From Streptomyces sp. NL15-2K (GTDB taxonomy: Bacteria > Actinomycetota > Actinomycetes > Streptomycetales > Streptomycetaceae), in assembly GCF_030551255.1 (NCBI RefSeq), contig NZ_CP130630.1, positions 8,227,501 to 8,291,500 of the forward strand: a stretch of DNA of 64,000 bases. Direction: 5' to 3'. Under the pieces are notes generated by a model. It ran no database searches and was not told the DNA's origin. It saw only the letters and a list, made by a program, of their open reading frames with translations. The position numbers and the translations under genes are program-made. Below, piece after piece: positions 39,018 through 50,237 of this stretch; positions within the stretch are counted from its first letter, which is position 1; each line of letters begins with the position of its first letter.

Positions 39018-40190
39018 CTAGCTGACCTGCACCTCCAGAATCCGGTCGTCCCCGTCCTGTGGGTCTCCCCGGCCGTCCGTGTTGCTGGTCACCAGCCACA
39101 GCTTGTCGCCGCCGGCCGGCGCCACTGTGCGCAGGCGGCCGTACTCGCCCTGGAGGAAGGCCTGCGGATCCGCCGAGGCCGCCGTGCCGTTCAGGGGGAT
39201 GCGCCACAGCCGCTCGCCCCTCAGGCCCGCCATCCAGATGGAACCCTCGGCATAGGCGATGCCGCTGGGGGAGGCCTCGTCCGTGCCCCACTGGGCTATC
39301 GGGTTGTGGTACTCGGAGTTGCTGGACTTGCCCTCGGCTTCCGGCCAGCCGTAGTTGTCGCCCGGCTTGATCGCGTTCAACTCGTCCCAGGTGTCCTGGC
39401 CGAACTCAGCGGCGAACAGGCGCTGTTTGCCGTCCCAGGCCAGGCCCTGCACATTGCGGTGGCCGTAGGTGTAGACCGGGGAATCCGGGAACGGGTTGCC
39501 CGGAGCCGGGTCGCCCTCCGGGGTCAGGCGCAGGATCTTGCCGCCCAGGGAGTCCCTGTCCTGGGACAGGCCCTTCTCACCACTCTCGCCCGTGCCCGCG
39601 TACAGCATCTTGTCCGGGCCGAAGGCGATCCGGCCGCCGTTGTGGATGAAGCCCTTGGGGATGCCCCTGAAGATCGTGTCGGGCGCGCCCAGCTGCTCGC
39701 CGGACGGCTTCTGCTCGTCGTACAGCATGCGGACGACGCGGTTGTCCGAGGCCGAGGTGAAGTACGCGTAGACCATGCGGTCCGAGGCGTAGTCGGGCGA
39801 CAGCGCGAGGCCCATCAGACCGCCCTCGCCGGCCGGTGACACCCCCGGCACCTCGCCCAGCTCGGTCTTCTTGCCCGACTCCCCGTCGACCCGCGTGATC
39901 GTCGCCTCGTCGCGGGAGGAGACGAGCAGGTCGCCGTCCGGGAGCGGGGCGAGGCCCCAGGGGGTGCTCAGGTCCTCGGCGACCGTGCGGACCACCTTCA
40001 CCGAGCCCTTGGCGGGGGCTGCTGCCTCACCGGCCTGCCCGGAGGGCGTCGGCGCCCCGGAGGCCGTACGGTTCGGTGTGGCGCCGTCACCGCCGTCCGA
40101 CGACCCCCCACCTCCGCCGTCGGAGGAGCAGCCGGCCGTCAGCAGGAGCGTGGCCGCGGCCAACAGGGCCGACACAGCTCGATGTTGCAC
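39018..40190 (-). CDS. PQQ-dependent sugar dehydrogenase-like lipoprotein
   Basis: This 390-residue exported lipoprotein has the six-bladed glucose/sorbosone dehydrogenase fold. The lipobox LLLTAGC sits near residue 20, followed by a Gly/Ser-rich linker, and the propeller begins STPWGLAPLPDGDLLVSSRD. Conserved catalytic-region motifs include GLMGLALSPDY, FIHNGGRIAFGPD and NGWPEAEGKS-like stretches (here NYGWPEAEGKSS). Members oxidise aldose sugars with PQQ as cofactor. PQQ biosynthesis genes are not in the window, so in vivo activity is uncertain. The GTG at 40190 starts the gene. It is convergent with the small acidic gene on the other strand. Confidence 0.9.
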   Translation of the reverse strand: MQHRAVSALLAAATLLLTAGCSSDGGGGGSSDGGDGATPNRTASGAPTPSGQAGEAAAPAKGSVKVVRTVAEDLSTPWGLAPLPDGDLLVSSRDEATITRVDGESGKKTELGEVPGVSPAGEGGLMGLALSPDYASDRMVYAYFTSASDNRVVRMLYDEQKPSGEQLGAPDTIFRGIPKGFIHNGGRIAFGPDKMLYAGTGESGEKGLSQDRDSLGGKILRLTPEGDPAPGNPFPDSPVYTYGHRNVQGLAWDGKQRLFAAEFGQDTWDELNAIKPGDNYGWPEAEGKSSNSEYHNPIAQWGTDEASPSGIAYAEGSIWMAGLRGERLWRIPLNGTAASADPQAFLQGEYGRLRTVAPAGGDKLWLVTSNTDGRGDPQDGDDRILEVQVS

Positions 40191-40283
40191 GATCTTGGTC
40201 CCTTCGACGGGCGGTCTCGCGGCAGGTTCTACTTGTCATACACCGCTCGCGCCTCACAGGTTCCCGATCACCGCAATCAGATG

Positions 40284-40605
40284 CGAGCCGCGCCGCCCGT
40301 CACGTCCGGGGTTCGGCGCCTGCGCTGTCGGTCACTCCTGGGTCTCGTCGTGTCGGCGTGGGCGGTCATGGTCGGGATCCCGTGCCCGCGCGGCCGGTGA
40401 CTCCCGGCCTCCGCCAAGACCGCGTCGCCCCTCACGTCCGGGATCCCGTGCCCGCGCGGCCGGTGACTCCCGGTCCCGCCGTGCTCGTGCGGCTGGTCAT
40501 GTGCGGAATCCCGCGCCTGCGCCACCGGTGACACCCGGGATTCCGCCGAGACCGCGTCGCCCGTCGCGTCCAGGATTCCGTGCCCGCGCCCCCGGTCACC
40601 CCCAC
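40284..40605. repeat. 66-base tandem repeat with a 132-base higher order
   Basis: Between the sugar dehydrogenase and aldo/keto reductase genes (gap 40191-40670), five copies of a 34-base unit start at 40308, 40374, 40440, 40505 and 40572. The second and third are identical. Each core reads like GGGATCCCGTGCCCGCGCGG and ends GGTGACTCCCGG. The 31-33 base intervals alternate between two related forms, X (ACCGCGTCGCCC core) and Y (GTGCGGCTGGTCATG core). This gives a higher-order unit of about 132 bases. No gene is seen in the rest of the gap. Confidence 0.85.
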
Positions 40606-40670
40606 CACCCGGCACCGACCCCGTCCCGTCACCCCAGGGACCCCGCGACGGGAGCCCCCGACCGGGCCCG

Positions 40671-41669
40671 TCACTCCCACGACCCCTGCGCCCCCGGCAG
40701 CCCCGCCACCTCCGCCAGGTCCTGTTCCGTCAGGCGCAGCGTCGCCGCGCGGGCGTTCTCCGTCGCCCAGCGCTCCTGCTTGGTCCCCGGGACCGGGACC
40801 ACGTGGCGGCCCTGCGCCAGCACCCAGGCCAGGGCCACCTGGGCCGGGGTGACGTCCTCGCCGTGGCGGCGGGCTATGCGGCGCAGGCCGGCCACTATCG
40901 GCTGGTTCGCGGCCATCATCTCGGCGGTGAAGCGCGGGTGGCGGGCGCGTACGTCGTCCGGTTCGAAGCCCTCGCCGGGGGTGAGGGTGCCGGTCAGGTA
41001 GCCGTTGCCGAGCGGCATCGCCGCCAGGAAGCCGATGTCGCGCGCCTCGCACCAGGGCAGCAGCGACTCCCGCGCCTCCGGCGACCACACCGACAGCTCC
41101 GCCTGCACCGCGCTCACCGGGAACACCTGCTGCACCCGCTGCAACTGCCGGATCGTCCCGTCGTGCAGCCGCGCCCCGGACCGGCGGCCGCCCCGCGCGC
41201 CCATCGCGCACAGCCCCAACGCCCGTACCTTTCCGGCCCGGACGAGCTCCGCCATCGCGCCCCAGGTCTCCTCCACCGGAACCTCCGGGTCCGCCCGGTG
41301 GAGCTGGTAGAGGTCGATCACATCGGTCTGCAGGCGCCGCAGCGACGCGTCGCAGGCGCGCTTCACGTAGCCCGGGCGGCCGTTGGCCACGATGTGCTGA
41401 TCGCCCACCAGCAGGCCGACCTTGGTCGACACGAAGGCGTCCTGGCGGCGCTCCTTCAGTACCCGCCCCAGTAGCAACTCGTTGGTGAAGGGGCCGTACA
41501 TGTCGGCCGTGTCCAGGAGCGTCGAGCCCAGGTCCAGCGCCCGGTGCACCGCCCTGAGCGACTCGTCGCCGCGCTGCCGTGATCCGCTGTACGCCCAGCT
41601 CATCGGCATGCACCCGAGTCCGACGGCTCCCACCGCGAGCGCCGCCGCGCCGATCGTCCTGCGCTCCAC
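40671..41669 (-). CDS. aldo/keto reductase
   Basis: This 332-residue NADPH-dependent aldo/keto reductase has all four catalytic residues: Asp and Tyr in LDTADMYGPF, Lys in VSTKVGL and His in YQLHRAD. The C-terminal nucleotide-binding loop VVPVPGTKQ is also present. It belongs to the Tas/YajO-like single-domain group. GTG 41669 is chosen as start because homology begins VERRTIG, with GGAGGG upstream. An earlier ATG would run into the divergent dehydrogenase promoter. The divergent gap to that gene is 76 bases. Substrate unknown. Confidence 0.9.
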   Translation of the reverse strand: MERRTIGAAALAVGAVGLGCMPMSWAYSGSRQRGDESLRAVHRALDLGSTLLDTADMYGPFTNELLLGRVLKERRQDAFVSTKVGLLVGDQHIVANGRPGYVKRACDASLRRLQTDVIDLYQLHRADPEVPVEETWGAMAELVRAGKVRALGLCAMGARGGRRSGARLHDGTIRQLQRVQQVFPVSAVQAELSVWSPEARESLLPWCEARDIGFLAAMPLGNGYLTGTLTPGEGFEPDDVRARHPRFTAEMMAANQPIVAGLRRIARRHGEDVTPAQVALAWVLAQGRHVVPVPGTKQERWATENARAATLRLTEQDLAEVAGLPGAQGSWE

Positions 41670-41745
41670 CTGCTCGTGACCCTCCCTCTCCAGGCCTCCC
41701 AACCTAACCTCTGCGGTGCCGCGTCCCTGACATAGCCTCCTGACC

Positions 41746-42720
41746 ATGACAGTTGACGTGTGGCTCCCCATCCCACCGGACGAGATCGAAGGGCTCCCCG
41801 AGGGGCCGAACTACCGCTTCTGGAACGGCGCCGAGGACTTCCCCGCGGACCCGGCCGACTGCGCGTACTACGTCGTCCCCTACATGAAGCCCGTCGAGGT
41901 CGTACTGCGACCCGTGCCCCGGCTGAGCTCCGTACAGGTCGTGCAGACGCTGTCGGCCGGCGTGGACAACGTGATGTCGGGGCTGAAGTACCTGCCCCCC
42001 GGCGTGCGGTTGTGCAACGCGCGCGGGGTGCACGAGGCGAGCACCGCCGAACTCACGCTCACCCTGATCCTCGCCTCGCTGCGCGGCGTACCGGACTTCG
42101 TGCGCGCCCAGGACCGGGGGGAGTGGCGCGGCGGGTTCCGGCCCGCGCTGGCCGACAAGAGCGTCCTCATCGTGGGGTACGGGTCGATCGGCGCGGCGAT
42201 CGAGGACCGGCTCGTCCCCTTCGAGACCGCGCGGGTGGCGCGCGTCGCGCGCTCCGCGCGCACCACGGCGCGCGGACCGGTGCACCCACTCACCGAACTG
42301 CCCTCCCTGCTGCCGGAGGCGGACGTCGTCGTCCTCGTCACCCCCCTCACCGAGACCACCCGCCACCTGGTGAACGCCGACTTCCTCGCCCGCATGAAGG
42401 ACGGCGCGCTGCTGGTCAACGTGGGCCGCGGGCCCGTCGTCGACACCAAGGCCCTGCTCGCGGAACTGGAGACCGGCCGCATCACCGCCGCCCTCGACGT
42501 CACCGACCCCGAGCCGCTGCCCCCGGGGCACCCTCTGTGGCGGGCGCCGGGCGTGCTCGTCAGCCCGCACGTGGGAGGGCCCACGTCCGCGTTCCTGCCC
42601 CGCGCCAAGCGACTGCTGGTGGACCAGTTGAACCGTTTCGTGAACCGGGAGCCGCTGCGGAACGTGATCCTTACGACGAGCGCAACAGGCCCGGCACCGG
42701 ACGGGGCGACAGACGCGTAA
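41746..42720 (+). CDS. D-isomer specific 2-hydroxyacid dehydrogenase
   Basis: This 324-residue NAD-dependent dehydrogenase has the Rossmann loop GYGSIG near residues 144-149 and the catalytic Arg in VGRGPVVD. The Glu is in DVTDPEPLPPGHPL and the His in SPHVGGPT. The N-terminal region contains the usual AGVDNV substrate-side motif. It belongs to the glyoxylate/hydroxypyruvate reductase side of the family; the precise acid is not predictable. The ATG at 41746 lies 76 bases from the divergent aldo/keto reductase start. It is followed by a hairpin at 42729 and the c-di-GMP locus. Confidence 0.91.
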   Translation: MTVDVWLPIPPDEIEGLPEGPNYRFWNGAEDFPADPADCAYYVVPYMKPVEVVLRPVPRLSSVQVVQTLSAGVDNVMSGLKYLPPGVRLCNARGVHEASTAELTLTLILASLRGVPDFVRAQDRGEWRGGFRPALADKSVLIVGYGSIGAAIEDRLVPFETARVARVARSARTTARGPVHPLTELPSLLPEADVVVLVTPLTETTRHLVNADFLARMKDGALLVNVGRGPVVDTKALLAELETGRITAALDVTDPEPLPPGHPLWRAPGVLVSPHVGGPTSAFLPRAKRLLVDQLNRFVNREPLRNVILTTSATGPAPDGATDA

Positions 42721-42728
42721 TCCGTTTC

Positions 42729-42766
42729 GAGTACCGTCCGCAATCCGCCGGAAGCGGTGGGTACTC
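42729..42766 (+). terminator. imperfect hairpin after the hydroxyacid dehydrogenase
   Basis: The stem GAGTACC (42729-42735) pairs with GGTACTC (42760-42766), with an inner CCGC/GCGG pair. It starts 8 bases after the stop codon. There is no T-run, so it is a moderate terminator candidate. Confidence 0.45.
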
Positions 42767-42803
42767 ATATATCTGTTGATCGTCACGGAGAGTAGAGAAC
42801 CTA

Positions 42804-42816
42804 TGTCCCTGAGTGA
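42804..42816. promoter_or_regulatory. possible BldD-like binding site upstream of the His-rich gene and cdgC
   Basis: TGTCCCTGAGTGA resembles the BldD consensus TNAC-N5-GTNA, with one mismatch (the third base is T). It lies 90 bases before the ATG of the His-rich gene. BldD, with c-di-GMP bound, controls c-di-GMP enzyme genes in Streptomyces. The match is a short pattern only. Confidence 0.3.
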
Positions 42817-42906
42817 CGAGACTGGTGTATCGTCCCGACAGGGGCTGCGCCGCGACCGTTCGGCGCCGGGGATGGACATTTCAGACTGTGAGGGGGGCGA
42901 CGGGCG

Positions 42907-43158
42907 ATGCACGGCCTATGGACGAACGATCCGACGCGGCGGCAGGGCCGCCGACGGCGACCCTGGCACTCGGCCGCGCGCAGACGCGGTGACCACGCCG
43001 GCCACGGCGGCCACCACGGCCGTCCCGGCGACCCTCAGAGCCATCACCACCACAACAGCCACCACCACCGCAGGCACAGCAGCCGCAGGAGGCATGCGCC
43101 CCCAGCCCTCCGGGACCCGCGGGCCCCGGGGGCGGCGCGGACCGGGAGGGACCGGTGA
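42907..43158 (+). CDS. small histidine-rich protein translationally coupled to cdgC
   Basis: This is an 83-residue protein of unusual composition. The N-terminus reads MHGLWTNDPTRRQG, the middle is Arg-rich, and a His cluster follows (HAGHGGHHG, then SHHHHNSHHHRRH). The tail is Pro/Arg-rich. Third codon positions are mostly G/C, as in real genes here. A GAGGGGGGCG ribosome site lies about 10 bases before the ATG. Its stop TGA overlaps the GTG of cdgC (GTGA at 43155-43158), the arrangement used for coupled translation. No domain is known. The His runs could bind Ni, Zn or Cu, or the ORF could act mainly as a translational gate for cdgC. Confidence 0.5.
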   Translation: MHGLWTNDPTRRQGRRRRPWHSAARRRGDHAGHGGHHGRPGDPQSHHHHNSHHHRRHSSRRRHAPPALRDPRAPGAARTGRDR

Positions 43159-46100
43159 GTTCGCCCCCTTCTTCCACGACCACCCTCGACGGAGCGCTGC
43201 GGGCACAGCCTTCGCCGGGGGCGCCGCCGATCCGCCCGCCGGCCTCCGGCGGCGGGTCGAGCCTGGTCCCCCAACTCGTTCTGGCCCTGGTGTGCGCGGG
43301 ATACGCCGTCGGTTCCGCGCTCGGCTGGGGCTCGCAGCAAGTCGCGCTGATCATGGGCGACTTCGGGCTGAGCGCCGCGGCCGGCGCCGCCGCCGTGTCC
43401 TGCTTCCTCTACGCGCGCGACCGCCGCGTCCGCTTTCGACCCGCCTGGCTGCTGTTCGGCCTCTCCTCGGCGATGGCGTCCCTCGGCAACGTGGTCTGGG
43501 GGTGGTACGAGGTCGTCCTCGGACGCCCCGTCCCCAGCCCCGGCTACGCCGACCTGTTCTTCCTGTGCTTCGCGCCGCCCGCCATCGTGGGACTGCTGGT
43601 GCTGGCCAAGCGCCCGGTGACGAAGGCGGGCTGGGTCTGCCTCGGCCTGGACGCCTGGCTGATCGGCGGCTCGCTGCTCACGCTGTCCTGGAGCCTCGCC
43701 CTCGCCCAGGCGGCGAAGTCCGAGGGATCGAGCGTGTCGCACACCGCGCTGTCGCTCGCCTACCCGCTGCTCGACATCGCCCTGGTCAGCATGGTGCTCG
43801 CCCTGCACTTCAGGCGCTCGGCGGTCAACCGTACGGCGGTGAACACCGCGATCGGCGCGCTCGCCCTGACCGTGATGTGCGACGCCCTGTTCACCTTGCC
43901 GCTGCTGCACCACACCTACCGCTCCGGCCAGCTGCTCGACGCGGGCTGGTTCGCCGGCTCCCTGCTGCTCGCGTACGCCCCCTGGGCCGCCCCGCGGCCC
44001 GGGCAGGCGCAGGCCGACCGGCATCCCAGGGACCGGCGCGGCACCGAGGGGCACACGCGCGTGGTGCACGAACACCTGCCCGGACAGCGCACCGGCTCCC
44101 ACCACCACCCGTCCGCGCACGCGCCGTCCGCGCACCCGGCGCAGCCCGCGCAGGGAGGTGATCACAGCCGGTATCCGGCCGCCCGGCCCATCGCCGGCTC
44201 CCTCGCCGCCCTCACGCCCTATCTCGCCGCCGCCGTGTGCACCCTGGGGATCCTCTACAACGTCCTCAGCGGCCGCAGCGTCGACCGCGTGGTGCTCCTC
44301 ACCGGCGGCACGGTCGTGCTCGCCCTCGTGGTGCGCCAGGGCATCATGCTGCTCGACAACATCACCCTCACCCAGGAACTGGCGCAGAAGGAGAACCACT
44401 TCCGCTCCCTGGTACAGGGCTCCAGCGACGTCATCATGATCGCCGCGCCCAACGGCATCCTCCGTTACGTCTCCCCGGCCGCCGCCGGGGTGTACGGACG
44501 CCCCGCGGAGGAACTCGTGGGCACGGAACTGGCCGGTCTGATCCACCCGGAGGACCTGGGCTGCGTGGTGCACGAGGTGCGCCGTTTCCTCGCCGCCAGC
44601 CCGCTCGACGAACCCACCACGCGCATCGAGTGCCGTTTCCGGTCCGGCGACGGCGGCTGGCTGAACGTGGAGTCCACCGTCAACCGTCACCACGGCGGCC
44701 TCATCTTCAACAGCCGGGACGTGACCGAAAGAGTGCGCCTGCAGGCGCAGCTCCAGCACAACGCCGAGCATGACCCGCTGACCGACCTGCCCAACCGCGC
44801 CCTGTTCACCAAGCGCGTCCAGCAGGCCCTGTCCGGCCGCCGCTCCTCCGACCGGGGTACGGCCGTCCTCTTCATCGACCTCGACGGTTTCAAGGCCGTC
44901 AACGACACGATCGGCCACCAGGCCGGGGACGAGCTCCTCGTCCAGGCCGCCCGCAGACTCCAGGACTCGGTCCGGCACGGGGACACCGCCTCCCGGCTGG
45001 GCGGCGACGAGTTCGCAGCCCTGATCGTCGGAGACGGCACCCGCGACCGCACCGCCCGCGAACGTCACATCCTGGAGCTCGCCGACCGCCTCAGGACCAC
45101 GCTCTCGCAGCCGTACCTCATCGACGGCAACGATGTCCGCGTCAACGCCTCCATCGGCGTCGCCTTCGCCGAGCCCGGCCTGGGCGCGGGCGAGATCCTG
45201 CGCAACGCCGACCTCGCCATGTACCGCGCCAAGGCGGGCGGCAAGGGACGCGTCGAGTTGTACGCACCCCAGATGCAGCAGGACGTCGTACGGAAGGCGG
45301 AGCTGGCCACGCGCCTGCGTGCCGCGCTGCACGACGGCGAGTTCACCCTGCTGCACCAGCCGGTGGTGTGCCTGGAGGACGGCCGGATCGCGTCGGTCAC
45401 CGCCCAGGCGCGCTGGCGGTCCTCACAAGGGGTGCTGTTCACGCCCGCGGAGTTCCTGCGTGTGGCCGAGGACAGTGACAAGACCGCCGAGCTGGGCCGC
45501 TGGATCCTGGAGGAGGCCGTGGAACAGGCCGCCGAGCGCGCGGCTACCGGGCTGTCCGTACCCGTGGCCGTCCGGATGAGCGCCCGTCGGCTGCTGGACC
45601 GCTCGATGCCGCTCGGCTCCATCGAGGCCCTGCTGACCCGGCACGGGCTGCCGTCCGGGGCGCTGGTGATCGAGCTGTCCGACACCGACCCACGGGTATC
45701 TCTGGACGAGCTGGAGCGCCGGCTGAGCGCGCTGCGCAGAGTCGGCGTCCGGATCGCGCTCGACGGCTTCGGCAGCGGATACGCGGCGATCACGGCCCTG
45801 CGCAGGCTCCCCGTCGACGTCCTGAAGCTCGACCGTGGTCTGGTCGAGGGCGTCGTCGAGTCCGCGCGGCTGCACAAGATCACCAGTGGGCTGCTGCGCA
45901 TCGCCGCCGACCTCGGGCTGCAGTCCGTGGCCGACGGAGTGGACCTGCCGGAGCAGGTCGTGGCGCTGCGCGCGATGGGCTGCACGCACGGGCAGGGCAT
46001 GGCGTTCTCCGCGCCGCTGGACGAGTACCGGCTGCGTCGGGCGCTGAATTCCGGCCACTATCCGGTGCCGCACGGACCGGCCGAGCCCGCGTTCGCGGGC

Positions 46101-46229
46101 GGGCTGAGAGAGCCGAAGGGGCGCGTCGGCGTCGAGGGCGCGGGGGTGTACTCCAGTGGGGTGACCGCCGTACTGGGAGGTGGAAGTACGCTGCGCTCAC
46201 ATAATGAGACTCCCGTCCCACCCACTTGA
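43155..46229 (+). CDS. cdgC: membrane PAS-GGDEF-degenerate EAL protein, CdgC-type diguanylate cyclase
   Basis: This 1024-residue protein probably makes c-di-GMP. About eight N-terminal membrane segments (residues 38-280) and two more after a His-rich loop (near 350-400) are followed by a PAS domain (about 415-535). A complete GGDEF comes next at 616-620, with an RxxD inhibitory site RHGD five residues before it, and then an EAL-type domain. The EAL motif is TAQ at 749-751, and DDFG is replaced by DGFG, so phosphodiesterase activity is likely lost. The position next to ilvB fits CdgC of S. coelicolor (SCO5511, recalled). The GTG start overlaps the stop of the His-rich gene. Confidence 0.93.
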   Translation: MSSPPSSTTTLDGALRAQPSPGAPPIRPPASGGGSSLVPQLVLALVCAGYAVGSALGWGSQQVALIMGDFGLSAAAGAAAVSCFLYARDRRVRFRPAWLLFGLSSAMASLGNVVWGWYEVVLGRPVPSPGYADLFFLCFAPPAIVGLLVLAKRPVTKAGWVCLGLDAWLIGGSLLTLSWSLALAQAAKSEGSSVSHTALSLAYPLLDIALVSMVLALHFRRSAVNRTAVNTAIGALALTVMCDALFTLPLLHHTYRSGQLLDAGWFAGSLLLAYAPWAAPRPGQAQADRHPRDRRGTEGHTRVVHEHLPGQRTGSHHHPSAHAPSAHPAQPAQGGDHSRYPAARPIAGSLAALTPYLAAAVCTLGILYNVLSGRSVDRVVLLTGGTVVLALVVRQGIMLLDNITLTQELAQKENHFRSLVQGSSDVIMIAAPNGILRYVSPAAAGVYGRPAEELVGTELAGLIHPEDLGCVVHEVRRFLAASPLDEPTTRIECRFRSGDGGWLNVESTVNRHHGGLIFNSRDVTERVRLQAQLQHNAEHDPLTDLPNRALFTKRVQQALSGRRSSDRGTAVLFIDLDGFKAVNDTIGHQAGDELLVQAARRLQDSVRHGDTASRLGGDEFAALIVGDGTRDRTARERHILELADRLRTTLSQPYLIDGNDVRVNASIGVAFAEPGLGAGEILRNADLAMYRAKAGGKGRVELYAPQMQQDVVRKAELATRLRAALHDGEFTLLHQPVVCLEDGRIASVTAQARWRSSQGVLFTPAEFLRVAEDSDKTAELGRWILEEAVEQAAERAATGLSVPVAVRMSARRLLDRSMPLGSIEALLTRHGLPSGALVIELSDTDPRVSLDELERRLSALRRVGVRIALDGFGSGYAAITALRRLPVDVLKLDRGLVEGVVESARLHKITSGLLRIAADLGLQSVADGVDLPEQVVALRAMGCTHGQGMAFSAPLDEYRLRRALNSGHYPVPHGPAEPAFAGGLREPKGRVGVEGAGVYSSGVTAVLGGGSTLRSHNETPVPPT

Positions 46230-46262
46230 CACGTGGTGCGTGCCGGGGGGAGGGTCTGTGCC

Positions 46263-46304
46263 ATGCGCACCCGAATTCTCGTACTTGGAAAGCGCGTCGG
46301 CTGA
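46263..46304 (+). CDS. ilvB leader peptide (attenuation)
   Basis: The 13-residue peptide [13 protein letters not shown] is encoded just after a strong GGGGGGAGGG ribosome site. It contains Ile-Leu-Val-Leu and a second Val, so ribosome stalling on scarcity of branched-chain amino acids could decide whether the hairpin at 46359 forms. A CATAAT at 46200-46205 could be the -10 box. This type of ilvB leader is described for actinobacteria (from memory). Confidence 0.85.
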   Translation: MRTRILVLGKRVG

Positions 46305-46358
46305 CGCTGGTGACGTCCGGACGGACCCGGAACTCCCAGCGACCCCACCCGGCGCGCT

Positions 46359-46392
46359 CCCCTCGCTTGCCTTACGGCACGAGGGGTTTTTT
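46359..46392 (+). terminator. attenuator hairpin upstream of ilvB
   Basis: CCCCTCG (46359-46365) pairs with CGAGGGG (46380-46386). An inner TGCC/GGCA pair extends the stem, and a six-T run follows at 46387-46392. It lies 94 bases before the ilvB start and 55 bases after the leader peptide stop. It is an ideal intrinsic terminator, and its placement implies conditional termination. Confidence 0.92.
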
Positions 46393-46485
46393 GTTGCACA
46401 GGCACCAGCCGTACAACAGTCGTACACCGCACAAACTTCGCGAAACCCTCTCTGCAGAACCCACAGCATCGAGAAGAGAATGCCG

Positions 46486-48336
46486 ATGACCGAGCAGGCC
46501 ACCGGGGCCCATCACCCGCAGCCGCGGCCCCGATCCGGAGGACAGCAGTCCGCCCCCGAGCACGTCACGGGTGCGCAGTCCCTCATCCGCTCTCTCGAGG
46601 AGGTCGGCGCCGAGACGGTATTCGGCATTCCCGGTGGCGCGATCCTCCCGGCGTACGACCCGCTGATGGACTCCACCAAGGTGCGCCACGTCCTGGTCCG
46701 GCACGAGCAGGGCGCGGGCCACGCGGCCGAGGGCTACGCCCTGGCCACCGGCAAGGTCGGTGTCTGCATGGCGACGTCCGGCCCCGGGGCGACCAACCTC
46801 GTCACGCCGATCGCCAACGCCCACATGGACTCCGTGCCGCTGGTCGCGATCACCGGCCAGGTCGCCTCCGCGTCGATCGGTACGGACGCCTTCCAGGAGG
46901 CGGACATCGTCGGCATCACCATGCCGATCACCAAGCACAACTTCCTGGTCACCAAGGCCGAGGACATCCCGCGGGTGATCGCGCAGGCGTTCCACATCGC
47001 CTCCACCGGCCGCCCCGGCCCGGTCCTGGTCGACATCGCCAAGGACGCCCTCCAGGCGAAGACGACCTTCTCCTGGCCGCCGGTCATGGACCTGCCCGGC
47101 TACCGCCCGGTGACCAAGCCGCACGCCAAGCAGATCCGCGAGGCCGCCAAGCTGATCACCGCCGCCAAGCGGCCCGTCCTGTACGTCGGCGGCGGCGTCC
47201 TGAAGGCCAACGCCACCGCCGAGCTGAAGGTCCTCGCGGAACTCACCGGAGCGCCCGTCACCACCACCCTGATGGCGCTCGGCGCATTCCCCGACAGCCA
47301 CCCGCTGCACGTGGGAATGCCGGGCATGCACGGTGCGGTCACCGCCGTCACCGCGCTGCAGAAGGCCGACCTGATCGTCGCCCTCGGAGCCCGCTTCGAC
47401 GACCGCGTCACCGGCAAGCTGGACAGCTTCGCCCCGTACGCCAAGATCGTCCACGCCGACATCGACCCGGCCGAGATCGGCAAGAACCGCGCCGCCGACG
47501 TGCCGATCGTGGGTGACGCCCGCGAGGTCATCGCGGACCTGGTCCAAGCCGTCCAGAAGGAGCACAGCGAGGGTCACCAGGGCGACTACAGCGCCTGGTG
47601 GAAGGACCTCAACCGCTGGCGCGAGACGTACCCGCTGGGCTACGACCAGCCCGACAACGGCTCGCTGTCCCCGCAGCAGGTCATCGAGCGCATCGGTCAG
47701 CTCGCCCCGGCCGGCACGATCTTCGCCGCGGGCGTGGGCCAGCACCAGATGTGGGCCGCGCACTACATCCAGTACGACAAGCCCGCGACCTGGCTGAACT
47801 CGGGCGGCGCCGGAACCATGGGCTACGCGGTCCCGGCCGCGATGGGCGCCAAGGCGGGCGCGCCCGCGCAGACGGTCTGGGCGATCGACGGCGACGGCTG
47901 CTTCCAGATGACCAACCAGGAACTCACCACCTGCGCCCTGAACAACATCCCGATCAAGGTCGCCATCATCAACAACGGCGCCCTCGGGATGGTCCGCCAG
48001 TGGCAGACCCTCTTCTACAACCAGCGGTACTCCAACACGGTGCTGCACTCCGGCCCCGAGGCCGACGGCAAGCAGCCGAGCGCCGGCACCCGCGTCCCCG
48101 ACTTCGTGAAGCTGTCGGAGGCCATGGGCTGCTACGCGATCCGCTGCGAGGACCCGGCCGACCTCGACAAGGTCATCGAAGAGGCGAACTCGATCAACGA
48201 CCGCCCGGTCGTCGTCGACTTCATCGTCCACGAGGACGCGATGGTCTGGCCGATGGTCGCCGCCGGCACCTCCAACGACGAGATCATGGCCGCCCGGGAC
48301 GTCCGCCCCGACTTCGGCGACAACGAAGACGACTGA
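46486..48336 (+). CDS. ilvB: acetolactate synthase large subunit
   Basis: This is the TPP-dependent enzyme that condenses two pyruvates, or pyruvate with 2-oxobutyrate, in the first step of Val, Leu and Ile synthesis. The 616 residues have the three acetolactate synthase domains. The catalytic Glu lies in [14 protein letters not shown], and the TPP/Mg motif starts [14 protein letters not shown] and ends NN. Start choice: ATG 46486 has AGAAGAG 8 bases upstream; ATG 46480 is too close to it. A disordered Gln/Pro-rich N-terminus of about 28 residues precedes the fold. Expression is probably governed by the leader and attenuator. ilvN follows after 29 bases. Confidence 0.96.
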   Translation: MTEQATGAHHPQPRPRSGGQQSAPEHVTGAQSLIRSLEEVGAETVFGIPGGAILPAYDPLMDSTKVRHVLVRHEQGAGHAAEGYALATGKVGVCMATSGPGATNLVTPIANAHMDSVPLVAITGQVASASIGTDAFQEADIVGITMPITKHNFLVTKAEDIPRVIAQAFHIASTGRPGPVLVDIAKDALQAKTTFSWPPVMDLPGYRPVTKPHAKQIREAAKLITAAKRPVLYVGGGVLKANATAELKVLAELTGAPVTTTLMALGAFPDSHPLHVGMPGMHGAVTAVTALQKADLIVALGARFDDRVTGKLDSFAPYAKIVHADIDPAEIGKNRAADVPIVGDAREVIADLVQAVQKEHSEGHQGDYSAWWKDLNRWRETYPLGYDQPDNGSLSPQQVIERIGQLAPAGTIFAAGVGQHQMWAAHYIQYDKPATWLNSGGAGTMGYAVPAAMGAKAGAPAQTVWAIDGDGCFQMTNQELTTCALNNIPIKVAIINNGALGMVRQWQTLFYNQRYSNTVLHSGPEADGKQPSAGTRVPDFVKLSEAMGCYAIRCEDPADLDKVIEEANSINDRPVVVDFIVHEDAMVWPMVAAGTSNDEIMAARDVRPDFGDNEDD

Positions 48337-48365
48337 GCCAGGAAGAGCGAAGAGGAAGACCAGAC

Positions 48366-50010
<1,645 letters not shown>

Positions 50011-50015
50011 GGTCG

Positions 50016-50061
50016 AGGTCCGGCTGCGGCGCCTGATGATCCCGGTGCCGCGGCCGGACCT
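50016..50061 (+). terminator. strong terminator after ilvC
   Basis: An 18-base stem (50016-50033 with 50044-50061, two G-U or mismatched pairs) with a 10-base loop starts 5 bases after the ilvC stop. A TCTCTC run follows. Confidence 0.85.
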
Positions 50062-50237
50062 TCTCTCGTCCGGGTGATCCTTCCGCACAGGCGCGAGATG
50101 ACACCTGCCACGCCACTACACTGCCGTATTAGATACGCGTCAGGCCCACAGCGTCGTGCGTCTTCCACGCGGAAAGCACCCCTCCACCGCATGCGGCCGT
50201 CGGGACGGCCGTCCGCATTGGACATGTGAGGACTCAC

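Noticed and set aside
40284..40605. CRISPR array
   Set aside because: The repeated units are spaced regularly, but the intervals are two alternating related sequences rather than unique spacers, and no cas genes are nearby.
42803..44161. Frame starting MSLSDETG upstream of cdgC
   Set aside because: It would overlap over 1000 bases of cdgC and has a poor ribosome site. The His-rich frame 42907-43158 fits better.
46226..46231. TTGACA as the ilvB -35 box
   Set aside because: It overlaps the cdgC stop and has no -10 at the right distance. CATAAT at 46200 seems a better candidate -10.
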